From assembly GCF_002608075.1 (NCBI RefSeq), contig NZ_LAHA01000002.1, positions 225,540-289,539 on the forward strand: a stretch of DNA of 64,000 nucleotides, in the 5' to 3' direction. The notes beneath the pieces were generated by a model. The model searched no databases, was not told the origin of the DNA, and saw nothing but the letters and a program-made list of their open reading frames with translations. Numbering within the stretch: the stretch's first letter is position 1; each line of letters starts with the position of its first letter. Source of the DNA: Nostoc linckia z4. Lineage in GTDB: Bacteria; Cyanobacteriota; Cyanobacteriia; Cyanobacteriales; Nostocaceae. The translations under genes and the position numbers were made by a program. Positions 45,092 to 54,224 of this stretch are shown one piece after another.

Positions 45092-46105
45092 TCAATCCAG
45101 ATTAATAACAACTTTGCCAAAGTGAGCCGCACTTTTGAGATAACGATATGCTTCTCGCGCTTCATTAAATGGAAAAACTCTATCGATAATTGGTTTAATT
45201 TGATGTTGTTGTATTGTCTGATTCATAGCCTCAAACATTTCCCGACTGCCAACGTAGATTCCCTGAACTGTTAAACTTTTAAAAAGTATTGGCATGGGGT
45301 CAATTTCACTTCCTCTACCCGACAAAACGCCGATTAAACTAACACGTCCGCCTATGCGGACTGCTTGCAATGATTTTGGTAGAGTTCCAGCACCACCTAC
45401 TTCAACTACATGATCTACACCTGTGCGATTAGTTAATTGGTAAACTTGCTTTTCCCAATCTGGTGTTGTTTTGTAATTGATTGTTTCGTCAGCACCAAGC
45501 TGTTTGATTCGTGCCAACTTTTCATCGCTGCTAGAAGTGGCGATCGCTCTAGCACCATGTATCTTAGCAAACTGGAGAGCAAAAATCGAAACTCCCCCAG
45601 TACCTAGTAATAAAACGCTATCACCAGGGCTAATATTGCCTTTTGTCACCAATCCATGCCAAGCTGTAACTGCTGCACAGGGTAATGTCGCTCCTTCAGC
45701 ATAGGATAGATGGTCTGGTAAAATTACTAAGCCATCTTGGTGTAATATGACATACTCAGCTAACATACCATCGATACCGCCTCCCAGATCGGATTTCATT
45801 TGTTCTCTAGTTAAAGAGCCATAAATCCAATCTTGGAAGAAAGTAGCAGCGACGCGATCGCCTATTTTCACCCGTGTTACACCTTTGCCCACCGCCACAA
45901 CTTCCCCCGCACCATCAGACATGGGAATCAACGGATATTTCTGTCCAGCACCGTAGGCTCCTTCAATGACGAGCAAATCACGGTAATTTAAAGATGTTGC
46001 TTTCACTTGAACCAAAACTTCACCAGCTGCGGGTTTTGGTTCCGGGCGATCGACTAATGCTAGGGCATCAATACCGGCATTGCTTTGAATTTCGTAAACT
46101 TTCAT
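45092..46105 (-). CDS. Zinc-free MDR-family NAD(P)-dependent dehydrogenase
   Basis: 337 residues, ATG at 46105. Medium-chain dehydrogenase/reductase fold: N-terminal GroES-like part (SLNYRDLLVIEGAYG, MSDGAGEVVAVGKGV) and Rossmann part with the nucleotide motif LLGTGGVSIFALQFAKIHGA. The Cys ligands of the structural zinc lobe are missing. It resembles quinone-oxidoreductase/enoyl-reductase-like members. Substrate unknown. The SDR gene lies upstream on the same strand (135 bp). Confidence 0.88.
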   Translation of the reverse strand: MKVYEIQSNAGIDALALVDRPEPKPAAGEVLVQVKATSLNYRDLLVIEGAYGAGQKYPLIPMSDGAGEVVAVGKGVTRVKIGDRVAATFFQDWIYGSLTREQMKSDLGGGIDGMLAEYVILHQDGLVILPDHLSYAEGATLPCAAVTAWHGLVTKGNISPGDSVLLLGTGGVSIFALQFAKIHGARAIATSSSDEKLARIKQLGADETINYKTTPDWEKQVYQLTNRTGVDHVVEVGGAGTLPKSLQAVRIGGRVSLIGVLSGRGSEIDPMPILFKSLTVQGIYVGSREMFEAMNQTIQQHQIKPIIDRVFPFNEAREAYRYLKSAAHFGKVVINLD

Positions 46106-46239
46106 AGTTCATAATAGTAAATGGGAAAAAAGCCAAAAGCTAAGGGAACTGCAAAAAATAAATTATTCCAGTGAATGCGTTGAAAGTTGGAGGTTCACAG
46201 TTAACAGTCAACAGTCAACAGCGAACAATTGCTCAATTT

Positions 46240-47085
46240 CTAATTTTCAAAATCAGTATTTGCTGCTACTGCTTCCCATGCATCCAATTCAGTAGTTAAT
46301 GAAGCAATTTTCTTGCGGAACTTGCTGTAAGCGTACTTACCCAGCACCAAACGCAATGGCGGATTTTCTGATTCCACAACCTGAATTAATACCTCAGCAG
46401 CTTTTTCTGGATCGCCTGGTTGAGTGCCTTCAATTTTTTCTAGAAACTCTAAGAATTTTCCCACAGTTGGTTTGTAGGCGTCCATGCTATTGGCTGCGCG
46501 GTCAAGCGATCGCCCAATAAAATCAGTACGGAAAGGCCCTGGTTCGACAATTGTCACTTTGATACCCAAAGGTGCAACTTCGCCATGTACAGCTTCCGAC
46601 ACTCCTTCTAAAGCGAACTTAGCACCACCATAGATGGAAAAACCGAGTTCATTGTTGAATCCAGCAATTGCAGACATATTGATAATATGCCCACTTTTTT
46701 GCTGTCTCATAATTGGCAATACTGCCCGGATCGTGTTAATTGCACCGAATAAATTAGTATCAAAATTACGCCGAATTTGCTCATCACTGACCTCTTCCAG
46801 CGCTCCAATTAAACCATATCCAGCATTGTTAACTAGCACGTCAATTTGTCCAAATGCTTTGAGGGCTTCATCTACTGCTGCTTTGACTTGCACAGGATTA
46901 GTAACATCTTGAGAAACTGCCTTAACTGTATCTGGGTATTCATTGACCAAATCTTGAAGTTGCTCAGGCTTACGGGCAGTGGCAATTAAGCGATCGCCTC
47001 TTTTCGCTACTGCTTGAGCCAAATTGCGCCCAAAGCCGCTAGAACTACCAGTAATTAACCAAACTTTAGTATTTTTATTAGACAC
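46240..47085 (-). CDS. Short-chain dehydrogenase/reductase (SDR)
   Basis: 281 residues, ATG at 47085. Cofactor motif TGSSSGFGRNLA, NNAGYG motif near residue 85, catalytic Ser in NMSAIAG and YxxxK as YGGAK. The C-terminal extension beyond 250 residues places it with the classical SDRs acting on larger substrates. Substrate unknown. GTTGACT heptamers begin about 15 nt after the stop. Confidence 0.9.
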   Translation of the reverse strand: MSNKNTKVWLITGSSSGFGRNLAQAVAKRGDRLIATARKPEQLQDLVNEYPDTVKAVSQDVTNPVQVKAAVDEALKAFGQIDVLVNNAGYGLIGALEEVSDEQIRRNFDTNLFGAINTIRAVLPIMRQQKSGHIINMSAIAGFNNELGFSIYGGAKFALEGVSEAVHGEVAPLGIKVTIVEPGPFRTDFIGRSLDRAANSMDAYKPTVGKFLEFLEKIEGTQPGDPEKAAEVLIQVVESENPPLRLVLGKYAYSKFRKKIASLTTELDAWEAVAANTDFEN

Positions 47086-47159
47086 GATAGATTCCGCTGA
47101 GTTTCCATCAGTATTTTAGCTATTGAGTAACAATACTGGGCATTGGACATTCTTGTAGA

Positions 47160-47300
47160 AGTCGGGAAAAGGGGAAAGGGAAAGGGGGAAAGGTTTGGTA
47201 TTTTCTCTTTTTCCTTTGACCCCTTCGGGGTTCGCCAGTCGCTCATGGGGGAAACCCCCAAGACCGCGCTGGCTCACCTTTTTCCTTTGACCACAAGAGT
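47160..47300. repeat. Composite repeat between SDR and GNAT genes
   Basis: GGGGAAA heptamers, TTTTCTCTTTTTCC complement, then a GC-rich repeat (GACCCCTTCGGGGTTCGCC, GGGGGAAACCCCC) of a dispersed type. Non-coding. Confidence 0.55.
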
Positions 47301-47332
47301 GCAAAAGGTCTATTAAAAAAGCGGAATATGGG

Positions 47333-48274
47333 TTATCGCCAATCATCCACAGCAAAAACATCCGGGCGATTAAATCCAGGTTCATTAGGTCTGTGCATTG
47401 CAACTCCAATGATTTCGCTGCGAAAACCACGAGCCAACATCCTGCGATAAGCTTCATCTCGACTGGTATTAACACCAGCGATTAAACGTGACATCCCTTG
47501 AGCCACAGTCAATGCTTCACACAAATCTAATAATTCCTCGAAACGTTCCCCCGCATTGTTTCCAGAATATACAGCACCGAATCTCACAAAGCAAGTATTA
47601 CTACCAGCTTCGGTTCCTGGGCCATAATGACAAACTGCAAATCCTGACAAGCCTGTGTCATTCCATAACAATACTGTATCCCCCAGTCCTTGAGCCTGGA
47701 CTGTCTGAATTTCTCTTGATAAATCCAGTCCTTCATAAATAGAATTGCTGAGTTGAACAATTGCCTCCAGAGTTTGGGCGCGTTCGTTCTCACTGAGAAG
47801 TGAATATCTATTTCTTTGGGGTATTGGCTGTAATTGTTCTACTTTTTTTGCCAAAATTGCAGTTAGAAACCGCAGACGAAAACCAAATTTTTGATATAGG
47901 ATGTGATGCTTGGGACTTTGAGCAAAAGTAAACAGTCCCATCATGGAAGTATTAGCTTCAGTAAGGTAAGCAATGGCAGCTTCAACAAGATGTTGACCTA
48001 CTTTTTGGTTCCAAAAGTCTGGATGAACGCTCAACGGCCCAAAGTAGCCAAAACTTCCCCAATCTATTGCTAGGTTAGACCCAATTAATTTTCCATCAAT
48101 CTCAGCAGCAAACACTGAATTGGGGTTGGCTTTCCACCGATGATGTATATAAGCAGCATCCCCGTAAAACTCAGTTGGTTCAGGTAGTCCGATAAAAGTA
48201 CCAAAAGCCAACCGAAAAATATGGTCAGCAGCAGCTAATTCATTTTCTTGGAGTAATCTAATAGAAACACTCAT
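47333..48274 (-). CDS. GNAT-family N-acetyltransferase
   Basis: 313 residues, ATG at 48274. First GNAT domain (1-140) with IGSNLAIDWGSFGYFGPLSV, the acetyl-CoA loop HPDFWNQKVGQHLVEAAI and the C-terminal YQKFGFRLRF. The second half (about 150-313) looks like a partial second GNAT fold ending in RRMLARGFRSEIIGVAMHR. Acceptor unknown. Confidence 0.87.
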   Translation of the reverse strand: MSVSIRLLQENELAAADHIFRLAFGTFIGLPEPTEFYGDAAYIHHRWKANPNSVFAAEIDGKLIGSNLAIDWGSFGYFGPLSVHPDFWNQKVGQHLVEAAIAYLTEANTSMMGLFTFAQSPKHHILYQKFGFRLRFLTAILAKKVEQLQPIPQRNRYSLLSENERAQTLEAIVQLSNSIYEGLDLSREIQTVQAQGLGDTVLLWNDTGLSGFAVCHYGPGTEAGSNTCFVRFGAVYSGNNAGERFEELLDLCEALTVAQGMSRLIAGVNTSRDEAYRRMLARGFRSEIIGVAMHRPNEPGFNRPDVFAVDDWR

Positions 48275-48331
48275 CTGTTAAATATAGTGGTTTTTAATTG
48301 AATGGAATACACATTTGAAAATTGAATCATT

Positions 48332-48359
48332 GTAGGGGCGCACAGCTGTGCGCCCCTAC
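48332..48359. repeat. Perfect 28-bp palindrome
   Basis: GTAGGGGCGCACAG with its exact complement, no loop. It lies about 90 bp after the TPR gene (-) and upstream of the GNAT gene. This GTAGGGGCGCAC type is a dispersed repeat in cyanobacteria and could work as a terminator. Confidence 0.8.
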
Positions 48360-48447
48360 TGTAGTCTATTCAACTTCAAATTGCCATAACTGCCGTTAGG
48401 CGGGTGGGAAGTCTGTCACAAACATTTTTTGAATCTAGTTCATCAAG

Positions 48448-49470
48448 CTAGAGAGAATTCATGAACTGCTGTACCTTTTCTAACAGTGGCCGATGTTCAA
48501 TTTTATCAGCTAACTGTTGGGCATTTTGATAGCATAATCGTGCCATTTGTTTGCGTTTGGTTGTGGCGTAAAGGCTTCCCATATTCAATAAAGTAGAAAT
48601 TTCTCCCAGAGAATCCCCCAGTTCTTGATAAATGGCAATGGCTTGTTTGTAGAACTTCATGGCTTGGCGGTGTTGGGTGAGGATAGTGTGGGTAAAACCA
48701 ATGTTGTGAAGGGTTGTTGCTTCACCCGCTTTGTCGCCAATGGCTCGACGTGTCAAAAGAACTTGATAATAAAGTAGTAGGGCTTGTTTGGGTTTTCCTA
48801 AATCGCTATAAACTGAAGCAATATTATTCAAGGTGGTTGCTTCAGCAACTAAATTTTTCACAGCTCGTTGAATCGGCAGTGCTGCTTGAAAATATTCTAG
48901 AGCTTGGTCAAACTTGCCTAAAACGCTGTAAGCAAAACCAATACCATTTAAAGTCGTTGCTTCACCAGAAAAGTCACCAAGCAATCGACGCATTGTCAAA
49001 ATTTGGTTTTGTAGCAGCAATGCGCGTTTTGGTTCTCCCAATCGGGTATAAATCAGTGCTACATCATTGAGAGTAGAAACTTCTCCTTGGATGTCTTGCA
49101 ATTGTCTGAAAATGAGAAGCGCTCGATCAAAATATTCTAATGCTTGGGAAAAACGTCCCAGACGGCTGTAGGTAGAACCTAAATTGCTCAGTGCAGTTGC
49201 TTGTGCGGAGGCGTTGTTGATTTCAACAGCCACACTCAGCGCTTGTTGAAATCGCTCTAATGCTCTTTGAGGTTGCCAGCAACCCAGATAAGCTAAACCA
49301 AGGTCGTTCAATGTGTAACCTTCCCTGGCTCGGTCTGGAATTGCCCTTGCTAACTGTAAATTCTTAGTCACAAGATCGAGATACTCTTGAAATTTTCCCC
49401 GCTGGTAATAGTGGTTTGCTTCATCGCGGCGTTGTTCCCACTCTTTGACAGGATTTAAAGATTGCGTCAT
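48448..49470 (-). CDS. Tetratricopeptide repeat protein
   Basis: 340 residues, ATG at 49470. Seven or so TPR units of exactly 40 residues with the pattern A-T-x-L-N-x-x-G-x-x-Y-x-x-L-G-x-x-x-Q-A-L. No signal peptide, enzyme domain or membrane helix. Likely a protein-protein adaptor of the Rapsyn/LGN-like class seen in cyanobacteria; partner unknown. Confidence 0.9.
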   Translation of the reverse strand: MTQSLNPVKEWEQRRDEANHYYQRGKFQEYLDLVTKNLQLARAIPDRAREGYTLNDLGLAYLGCWQPQRALERFQQALSVAVEINNASAQATALSNLGSTYSRLGRFSQALEYFDRALLIFRQLQDIQGEVSTLNDVALIYTRLGEPKRALLLQNQILTMRRLLGDFSGEATTLNGIGFAYSVLGKFDQALEYFQAALPIQRAVKNLVAEATTLNNIASVYSDLGKPKQALLLYYQVLLTRRAIGDKAGEATTLHNIGFTHTILTQHRQAMKFYKQAIAIYQELGDSLGEISTLLNMGSLYATTKRKQMARLCYQNAQQLADKIEHRPLLEKVQQFMNSL

Positions 49471-50097
49471 CTGACCTCAGTTGCACTCTGCGATAAATAG
49501 GCAAGATATTTCTTGGGATGAACTTCTCTTAGGTTTCCCAAATTTTAGTTAATCTATATCTTCTACCTTTAGATATAAGACGTAAAGAGAGAAGTATGGT
49601 AATCTTTCATACTTAAAAGTATACCCATGAAGTAATTAATACAAACACACTAGTGAAGATTGATGACAGTTGACTGTTGACGGTTAACTGTCAACTGTTG
49701 ACGTAAAATTTCATCTATTTGAACCACAATCCCTGGTAGGGGCGAACGGCCGTAGCCTACGCCTTTACAATGTGGTTTATTTACCTGGAAATTGCTGTAA
49801 GAGTGGTAAGACTGACGCAAAAATCATGTAATTTCGTCATTAAGAGCAATAGAGAAGTAATCCGCCCTGACGCTGGGATTGCTTTCCTACACTACATTCT
49901 GGTGGCAATGACAATATCGGCGTTGCGTAAGTCCTAAGAGCCAAATTTTTACTCGAAATCAGTGTGCGTACTTGACGATCGCAAAATGTGAAGCAGTGAA
50001 AACAAATAGATTAATATTGTATAGTGTTTGACTATGCAATTGAACTAACAACTGTTAAAAGTGTGTTTTTGCCAAACATGAATATAATGCTCTTATT
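49471..50097. other. Divergent spacer between TPR gene and ABC exporter gene
   Basis: 627 bp. 49667-49702 holds an inverted pair of GTTGACTGTTGAC heptamers. A GGGGCGAACGGCCGTAGCC repeat fragment lies at 49738-49760. A TTGACT (50026-50031) is a possible -35 for the ABC gene. No gene seen. Confidence 0.5.
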
Positions 50098-51981
50098 ATG
50101 AGCATCTACCAATCTCTCAACAAAAAATCATACACACAACACGGTCGCGGTGAAAATGACTGGCGGTTGTTTTTGCGTTTAGTGCCTTATGCCCGTCGCA
50201 GTGGCACACTGTTGGCACTTTCAATGTTCTTACTCGTACCGCTTGCCATCGCTAATGCCGTACAACCGCTGTTAATTGGACAAGTGATTTCCCTAATTCG
50301 TAAAGAATCGAGTATTTACGAATTCCTGAGGAATCGTCCATTCCCACAAGCGCTAAATATTTTAGAAGGGTTATTGCTGATTTCAATCGTCATCCGCTTG
50401 GTGTTGACAGGTTATCAGGGTTATCTCGTACAAAAGTTAGGGCAACAAATTACCACAGCAATTCGCCAGGATTTATTCCAACATGTAACATCTCTGGCGG
50501 TACGTTTTTTTGACAGGACACCAGTAGGGAAATTAATTACTAGAATTACCAGTGATGTGGAAGTGTTAGGCGATGTCTTTTCCACGGGAGCCATCGGTAT
50601 CCTGTCCGATTTCTTATCGATGCTGGTAATTATTGCTTTAATGTTTTCTATTCAATGGCAACTTGCTTGCTTGTTACTATTGATGTTGTTACCAATTAGT
50701 TGGGTAACAATTTATTTACAAAAACAGTATCGCAAAGCCAATTATAAAGGGCGGGAAGAACTTTCGATACTTAATTCACAACTACAAGAAAATGTAGTTG
50801 GTATTAATGTAGTGCAGTTGTTCCGCAGAGAAAAATTTAATGCCGAATTATTTCGTGCCACCAACAACCGCTACACTCAACAAGTAGATAAAAACATTTT
50901 TTATGATGCAGCTGTTTCTGCCACTTTAGAGTGGATTGGATTAGTAGCGATCGCGGGTGTTTTGTGGTTGGGTGGTTTGATGCTTTTGGATAAAGAGTTG
51001 ACTTTCGGTACTTTATCGGCATTTATTTTATATGCCCAACGATTATTCGATCCATTAAGGAACTTTGCCGAAAAATTTACCGTAATTCAAGCTGGTTTTA
51101 CTGCCATTGAACGCGTCGGCGATGTATTAGATGAACCGATAGAAATCCGCGATCGCACTAATGTGCGCTACTCAATTCTTGATGCCAAATTCGGCTACAT
51201 AGACGAAATAGTTGCAAATTTAGAATCTCCTGACCTCGAATCACCACCGGAACTCGGAGAAATTCGTTTTGAACACGTTTGGTTTGCTTATAAAAACGAT
51301 GATTATGTCATTAAAGATTTAGATTTCACCATTCATCCTGGTGAAAAAATTGCATTAGTCGGCCCCACGGGTGCGGGTAAAACTTCCATTATTCGCCTGT
51401 TGTGTCGTCTTTACGAACCCACACAAGGACGCATTCTCATTGATGGCATAGATATTAGAGAAGTGCCACAAGCAGAACTGCGGCGTTATATGGCAGTAAT
51501 TTTACAAGATGGTTTTGTGTTTGCTGGTGATGTGAAAAGCAACATTTCCTTAGGAGATGGTTATACAATTGAGCAGATTCAACAAGCAGCAGAAAAAACC
51601 AACATTGCCCAGTTTATAGAAGAGTTACCTAATAGCTACGATACCCAACTCCGAGAAAGAGGCACAAATCTTTCTAGCGGACAAAAGCAACTTTTAGCCT
51701 TTGCCCGTGCAGCCATTCGCGATCCTCAAATATTAGTATTAGATGAAGCCACAGCAAGTTTAGATGTTGGCACAGAAGCTTTAATTCAAGAAGCATTAGA
51801 CCAGCTTTTGTTCAGACGCACCGCAATTATTATTGCTCACCGTTTATCTACAATTCGCAATGTAGACCGGATTTTTGTTTTGAAGCGGGGGGAATTAATC
51901 GAAGAAGGAAGTCACGAACAATTACTCCAACAAGGTGGACTTTATGCTACTTTACATAACTTGCAGATGTTGGGAAGTTAA
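50098..51981 (+). CDS. ABC exporter, fused permease-ATPase half-transporter
   Basis: 627 residues, ATG at 50098. Six membrane helices (about 35-330) and a nucleotide-binding domain with Walker A GPTGAGKTS (422-430), Q-loop ILQDGFVF, signature LSSGQKQLLAFARA (about 524), Walker B ILVLDEATASLD and H-loop IIAHRLSTI. It works as a homodimer or with another half-transporter, in the MsbA/MDR type. Cargo unknown; single gene. Confidence 0.95.
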   Translation: MSIYQSLNKKSYTQHGRGENDWRLFLRLVPYARRSGTLLALSMFLLVPLAIANAVQPLLIGQVISLIRKESSIYEFLRNRPFPQALNILEGLLLISIVIRLVLTGYQGYLVQKLGQQITTAIRQDLFQHVTSLAVRFFDRTPVGKLITRITSDVEVLGDVFSTGAIGILSDFLSMLVIIALMFSIQWQLACLLLLMLLPISWVTIYLQKQYRKANYKGREELSILNSQLQENVVGINVVQLFRREKFNAELFRATNNRYTQQVDKNIFYDAAVSATLEWIGLVAIAGVLWLGGLMLLDKELTFGTLSAFILYAQRLFDPLRNFAEKFTVIQAGFTAIERVGDVLDEPIEIRDRTNVRYSILDAKFGYIDEIVANLESPDLESPPELGEIRFEHVWFAYKNDDYVIKDLDFTIHPGEKIALVGPTGAGKTSIIRLLCRLYEPTQGRILIDGIDIREVPQAELRRYMAVILQDGFVFAGDVKSNISLGDGYTIEQIQQAAEKTNIAQFIEELPNSYDTQLRERGTNLSSGQKQLLAFARAAIRDPQILVLDEATASLDVGTEALIQEALDQLLFRRTAIIIAHRLSTIRNVDRIFVLKRGELIEEGSHEQLLQQGGLYATLHNLQMLGS

Positions 51982-52097
51982 GTGACGAGTTTATTTGTCT
52001 AATTCTTGATTAGTAGGCATTGCAGGGTAACGAATTATATTAACCGTTCTTTCAATCGAAAGTAGATGATATCATGTCCGGTAAGTTACTTGTGATA

Positions 52098-52209
52098 TGT
52101 CATTGCGAGTGCAACGAAGTGGAACGACGCAATCGCAAGAATTCTGCGATTACTTCACTTCGCTATCGCTACGTACCCTGCGGGAACGCCAAGGGCGAAC
52201 GTAATGACA
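52098..52209. repeat. Dispersed TGTCATTGCGAG repeat
   Basis: About 112 bp starting TGTCATTGCGAG and ending in the near inverted CGTAATGACA, with internal complementary AACGAAGTGGAACGA / TTCACTTCG segments. A widespread bacterial repeat type. The open frame across it is not a gene. The rest of the 51982-52423 spacer holds only the small 47-codon frame below. Confidence 0.7.
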
Positions 52210-52239
52210 AGCATTTAGCTGGACTTGATATGAAACGAA

Positions 52240-52383
52240 CTAAATACTTTTTTGTTGGCATACAAACTCCCTAAGAAGGCCCGACTGTTGCGATGAATGC
52301 TCTTGTATCTGGAAATGATTATTAGCTAATACAACAAAAAGTAAAACAGCAACTCCACCACCTAATAACTGAAGTTGCCGCAT
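52240..52383 (-). CDS. Possible small membrane peptide, 47 aa
   Basis: ATG at 52383, stop at 52240. The N-terminal part (MRQLQLLGGGVAVLLFVVLA) is a clean hydrophobic helix, followed by a polar tail rich in Gln and Ser. It starts 40 bp after the purQ stop on the same strand. No ribosome site and no known family, so it may be chance. Confidence 0.35.
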   Translation of the reverse strand: MRQLQLLGGGVAVLLFVVLANNHFQIQEHSSQQSGLLREFVCQQKSI

Positions 52384-52423
52384 TTTCACGAAAGTCTACT
52401 TTGGCTGATTGAAAACCTCTAAT

Positions 52424-53101
52424 CTAAGCCAACGCCGCTACTTTCTCTAACAATCCTTGAAACAACTTTAAGCCATCGCTGTTGCCCAACATGGCATCAG
52501 ACGCCCTTTCTGGGTGCGGCATCATACCCAAAACATTGCCTTGGCGATCGCAAATCCCCGCAATGTTGTTCAATGAACCATTGGGGTTCTCTCCAACATA
52601 GCGAAACAACACTTGGCCGTTATCTTCAATTGCTGCCAAAGTGTCTGCATCAGCATAGAATCGTCCTTCGCCGTGGGCAATGGGCAAAGTGATAACTTCA
52701 TCACTGTGATAAGCTTGCGTCCAAGGCAGATTGGTACGCTCAACTTTCACAGGGACGCGATCGCAGATAAAATGCAAATCTCGATTTTTAGTCAACACCC
52801 CCGGCAACAAACCAGCTTCAGTTAATACCTGAAAACCATTGCAAATACCGAGGACAAACTTACCCTTTTGGGCATGTTCGATGACCTGCTGCATCACAGG
52901 GGAAAACCGCGCGATAGCACCACAACGGAGATAATCCCCGTAACTAAAGCCACCAGGTATAACAATAACATCCAAATCAGCAATGTCCGTATCTTGATGC
53001 CAAACCATGCGAGTTGGTTGCCCTAACAAGTCTCTGGTGACATAAGCAACATCGCGATCGCAATTAGAACCGGGAAAAACAACAACACCGAATTTAGTCA
53101 T
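52424..53101 (-). CDS. purQ: Phosphoribosylformylglycinamidine synthase subunit PurQ
   Basis: 225 residues, ATG at 53101. Class I glutamine amidotransferase: nucleophile Cys87 in LGICNGFQVL, oxyanion GGFSYGDYLRCGAIAR, and His/Glu in MMPHPERA. It provides ammonia for FGAM synthesis (fourth step of purine synthesis), with PurS and PurL. purS lies 148 bp upstream on the same strand, separated by an STRR block; purL is elsewhere. Confidence 0.97.
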   Translation of the reverse strand: MTKFGVVVFPGSNCDRDVAYVTRDLLGQPTRMVWHQDTDIADLDVIVIPGGFSYGDYLRCGAIARFSPVMQQVIEHAQKGKFVLGICNGFQVLTEAGLLPGVLTKNRDLHFICDRVPVKVERTNLPWTQAYHSDEVITLPIAHGEGRFYADADTLAAIEDNGQVLFRYVGENPNGSLNNIAGICDRQGNVLGMMPHPERASDAMLGNSDGLKLFQGLLEKVAALA

Positions 53102-53109
53102 TTGTCAAT

Positions 53110-53245
53110 TGGATTAGGGAATTGGGCATTGGGCATTGGGCACGGGGAAAGGGAAAGGGGTAAGGGGAAAAAGGAAAAGATTAAATTTTTCCTTTTCCCT
53201 TTAACCTTTAACCTTTTCCCCTGCCCCCTCTGCTCCCCATGCCCA
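53110..53245. repeat. STRR inverted repeat block between purS and purQ
   Basis: GGGCATT/GGGGAAA units and their complements around AAAAGATTAAATTTTTCC. Nearly the same block as 6670-6815. Read from purS, the GGGCATGGGGAGCAG arm begins 5 nt after its stop. Confidence 0.65.
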
Positions 53246-53249
53246 GTCT

Positions 53250-53528
53250 TTAAAACACCCCAGTCTGTGATTCAACTTCAATCAAATCAAAGCGATAATT
53301 TTCAATCACCGTATTTGCTAGCATTTGGTCACAGATGTTATTGAGGTCTTGACGCGCTTTTTTTTCATCTGGGGAGACGATGGTGAGTTCAATGTACTTA
53401 CCAATCCTCACTTGCTCAACGGTAGTGTATCCCATTTGCTGAAGACCGGATTGTACAGCCACACCAGCAGGGTCTAAGACTGAAGGACGAAGTGTCACGT
53501 GAATTTTGGCTAGATACTTCCTTTGCAC
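53250..53528 (-). CDS. purS: Phosphoribosylformylglycinamidine synthase subunit PurS
   Basis: 92 residues, ATG at 53528. The family pattern is complete: KIHVTLRPSVLDPAGVAV, VEQVRIGKYIEL and the C-terminal NTVIENYRFDL. PurS bridges PurQ and PurL in the three-part FGAM synthase of cyanobacteria and Gram-positive bacteria. It is divergent from the Fur-family gene (145 bp apart). Confidence 0.96.
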   Translation of the reverse strand: MQRKYLAKIHVTLRPSVLDPAGVAVQSGLQQMGYTTVEQVRIGKYIELTIVSPDEKKARQDLNNICDQMLANTVIENYRFDLIEVESQTGVF

Positions 53529-53673
53529 GGCTTTTTGCTGAATGCTGCGATCGCTATACTATAACTTTCTGTTCCAAGTGAGTGAAAATAAGATTACGAA
53601 GCAGTTAGGGTTAATTTATTAATTAGCCAGTCCAACAGCTTCAAATTCCAGTGGCATATTTAAATAATTGTCT

Positions 53674-54057
53674 ATGACAGTCATACGCACCCGCAGTCAA
53701 GAGCGTATTTTGAACCTGCTAAAAAGCATCAAAAAAGGCATTTCTGCTCAGGATATTTATGTAGAATTACGTAATAGCAATCAAGGTATGGGTTTAGCGA
53801 CAGTTTACCGTTCCTTAGAAGCCTTAAAACTAGAAGGTATGGTACAAATGCGGAATTTGGCTAACGGTGAAGCCCTTTACAGCCTAACCCAGCAAGACAA
53901 ACACCATCTGACTTGCTTGCAATGCGGTACCTCAATTCAAATTAATCAATGCCCAGTCCATAACCTAGAAGACCAGCTAGAAACCAACCATAAATTTAAA
54001 ATTTTTTACCACACCTTAGAATTTTTTGGCTTATGTAGTCAATGTCAAACTTTGTAA
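53674..54057 (+). CDS. zur: Fur-family metalloregulator, probably Zur
   Basis: 127 residues from the ATG at 53674; a TTG two codons earlier is unlikely. Winged helix with ISAQDIYVELR and ATVYRSLEALKLEGMVQ; metal site residues in DKHHLTCLQCG and the second CxxC in LCSQCQ for the structural zinc. The short N-terminus (RTRSQERILNLLKS) and HTLEFFGLC end resemble the cyanobacterial Zur/FurB branch rather than Fur or PerR. The zinc-responsive role is inferred. No clear Zur box was found in the adjoining spacer. Confidence 0.85.
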   Translation: MTVIRTRSQERILNLLKSIKKGISAQDIYVELRNSNQGMGLATVYRSLEALKLEGMVQMRNLANGEALYSLTQQDKHHLTCLQCGTSIQINQCPVHNLEDQLETNHKFKIFYHTLEFFGLCSQCQTL

Positions 54058-54222
54058 GGGGCATTTGGTATTGGGCATTGGGCATGGGGCAAGCAGGAAG
54101 TGTGGGAGGGGTGGGAGGTGTGGGAGGTGTGGGAGGATGAGGAAGAAATCTTTCCCCCCACACTCCCCACACTCCCCACACTTCCCTATCCCCTCATCTC
54201 CCCATCTCCCCATCTCCCCACT
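54058..54222. repeat. STRR inverted repeat between two convergent genes
   Basis: GGGGCATTTGGTATTGGGC starts directly after the zur stop; then GTGGGAGGT units (54101-54134), the complement CCCCACACT (54156-54184), and CTCCCCATC units. On the minus strand GGGGAGATGGGGAGATGG follows the stomatin-like stop at once. Confidence 0.7.
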
Positions 54223-54224
54223 CC

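Noticed and set aside
52074-52274. 66-codon frame
   Set aside because: Falls on the dispersed TGTCATTGCGAG repeat; not protein-like.
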